In this document: one piece after another, positions 63,501 through 64,000 of the stretch | Position numbering within the stretch: the first letter of the stretch is position 1 | Layout: each line of letters begins with the position of its first letter | Assembly (NCBI GenBank): GCA_027186245.1 | Contig: CP114497.1 | Location: forward strand, 6,517,501-6,581,500 | Direction: 5' to 3' | Length of the DNA stretch: 64,000 nucleotides | Origin: Coriaria nepalensis | Lineage: Eukaryota; Streptophyta; Magnoliopsida; Cucurbitales; Coriariaceae | Position numbers and translations under genes: made by a program | Notes under the pieces: generated by a model | Seen by the model: only the letters and a program-made list of their open reading frames with translations | Database searches by the model: none | Told to the model about the DNA's origin: nothing

Positions 63501-64000
63501 TGCCTCTGACAGTTGATTTAAGGCCTCATTAACATAATCTGGATTGAAAGGGTTTTTTTTCCCCAGTGAAGTGACATAGAATAGATGAATAACTGGACAC
63601 TTTGAGTCCGTGATAATTAGACTCTATAGTACCTTTGACAATTAGGTTTTGCTACTCTTTTTTTTTGCAGTTCCAAAGCACTTGTATGTGCTAAAAGATT
63701 AAAAGTAAGTTGGAAAGTTTGGTGTGGGACGTTCTGGTCTTAATCGTGGTCATGATAGCTAGCTTCTTTATTGTGTTTATGTTTTTGGCATTGTGAAATC
63801 ATTGAGATCATAAACCTTGAGTTAGAAAAGGACACATTATATGACTTTTATTCTATTTTGATAATTAAGCTAGATAGTGCTGAGCCATGATATCAATCAT
63901 GAAGTTTCTGGCCTCTGATATATCAGTCGCAAAGTTTCTTTTTGTTTTTGTTTCTCATTAATGAGAGAATTCTTAGCTTTTTATTTGTGTGTTCAGGCAG
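60559..64000 (+). CDS. Auxilin-like J-domain protein, 5' part
   Basis: Plant auxilin-like proteins recruit Hsc70 to uncoat clathrin-coated vesicles. Only the N-terminal half lies in the window. Exons are 60559-61157, 62338-62591, 62681-62901, 63029-63161, 63257-63357, and a sixth starting at 63997 after a TGTGTTCAG acceptor; phases agree, giving 436 codons before exon six. The start MDEFGVLTERFGLKPQGKSA is the family N-terminus. The Ser/Gly/Asp/Phe-rich region with DPF and FG-type motifs (EDPFSVFE, DDFSSVFG) fits clathrin and adaptor binding. The last exon inside (EGDNEERWRARMGRRQRTED) begins the Arg/Glu-rich helical region that precedes the J domain. The exon 1 donor at 61158 (GG followed by GTATGA) was chosen because an earlier GTAAGG breaks the phase. 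The J domain with HPD must lie to the right. Confidence 0.88.

Noticed and set aside
63669..63711. Possible exon reading SKALVCAKRLK with an AG acceptor
   Set aside because: It resembles the expected KALAEKN segment only loosely, is out of phase with the previous exon end at 63357 and reads into a stop in phase. The acceptor at 63996 keeps the phase and begins GCA as the family expects.

Overview
The window is nuclear DNA from a flowering plant, most likely a eudicot. The genes are split by many GT..AG introns with AT-rich sequence between them. The proteins are plant-specific forms: an ASHH2/SDG8-type histone methyltransferase, the plastid RNA polymerase-associated protein PTAC6, plant ubinuclein, ACC oxidase and a clathrin-uncoating auxilin-like protein. 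The spaces between genes hold decayed plant retrotransposons, MITE-like elements and degenerate minisatellites. I cannot fix the family or species from the sequence.

Layout: 1-5 kb is transposon debris, with a LINE reverse-transcriptase relic on the minus strand, a Ty1/copia pol relic on the plus strand, and a possible non-autonomous element. From 5.0 to 18.7 kb lies ASHH2 on the minus strand, which I reconstruct as 17 exons and 2084 residues. Its introns carry several small tandem duplications and its first exon carries a 96-residue tandem duplication. From 18.7 to 22.8 kb there is repeat debris, including a hairpin-like inverted repeat, a DUF1985 relic and an unclassified region. PTAC6 (minus, 6 exons, 344 residues) occupies 23.1-25.1 kb. 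From 25.1 to 31.5 kb is a repeat-rich spacer with a 32-bp minisatellite, a 27-bp repeat, a satellite of about 80 bp, a diverged duplication and a MITE with long terminal inverted repeats. Ubinuclein (plus, 13 exons, 751 residues) occupies 32.0-37.7 kb. From 37.7 to 41.8 kb there is a 542-bp hAT-like MITE with an 8-bp target duplication and a LINE RNase H relic. ACC oxidase (minus, 3 exons, 320 residues) is at 41.8-43.0 kb. From 44.5 to 53.7 kb is a decayed minus-strand Ty3/gypsy element with an unusual LTR-internal-LTR-internal order. After an AT-rich spacer, an auxilin-like gene starts at 60.6 kb and runs off the right edge before its J domain.

The genes do not form a pathway. Two act on chromatin (H3K36 methylation; HIRA-type H3.3 deposition), one in plastid transcription, one in ethylene synthesis and one in vesicle traffic. 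Their grouping looks ancestral. From memory, the Arabidopsis counterparts sit in two alpha-duplication segments: At1g77300 (SDG8), At1g77310 (UBN1) and At1g77330 (ACO), and At1g21600 (PTAC6), At1g21610 (UBN2) and At1g21660 (auxilin-like). This window carries the combined set in a single segment.

I found no clearly new biological system. The best leads are the 96-residue duplication in ASHH2, the gypsy tandem structure, the palindromic-core minisatellite and the combined synteny block. Exon limits were read by eye from GT/AG sites, reading phase and remembered family sequence. No alignment, expression data or search was available.
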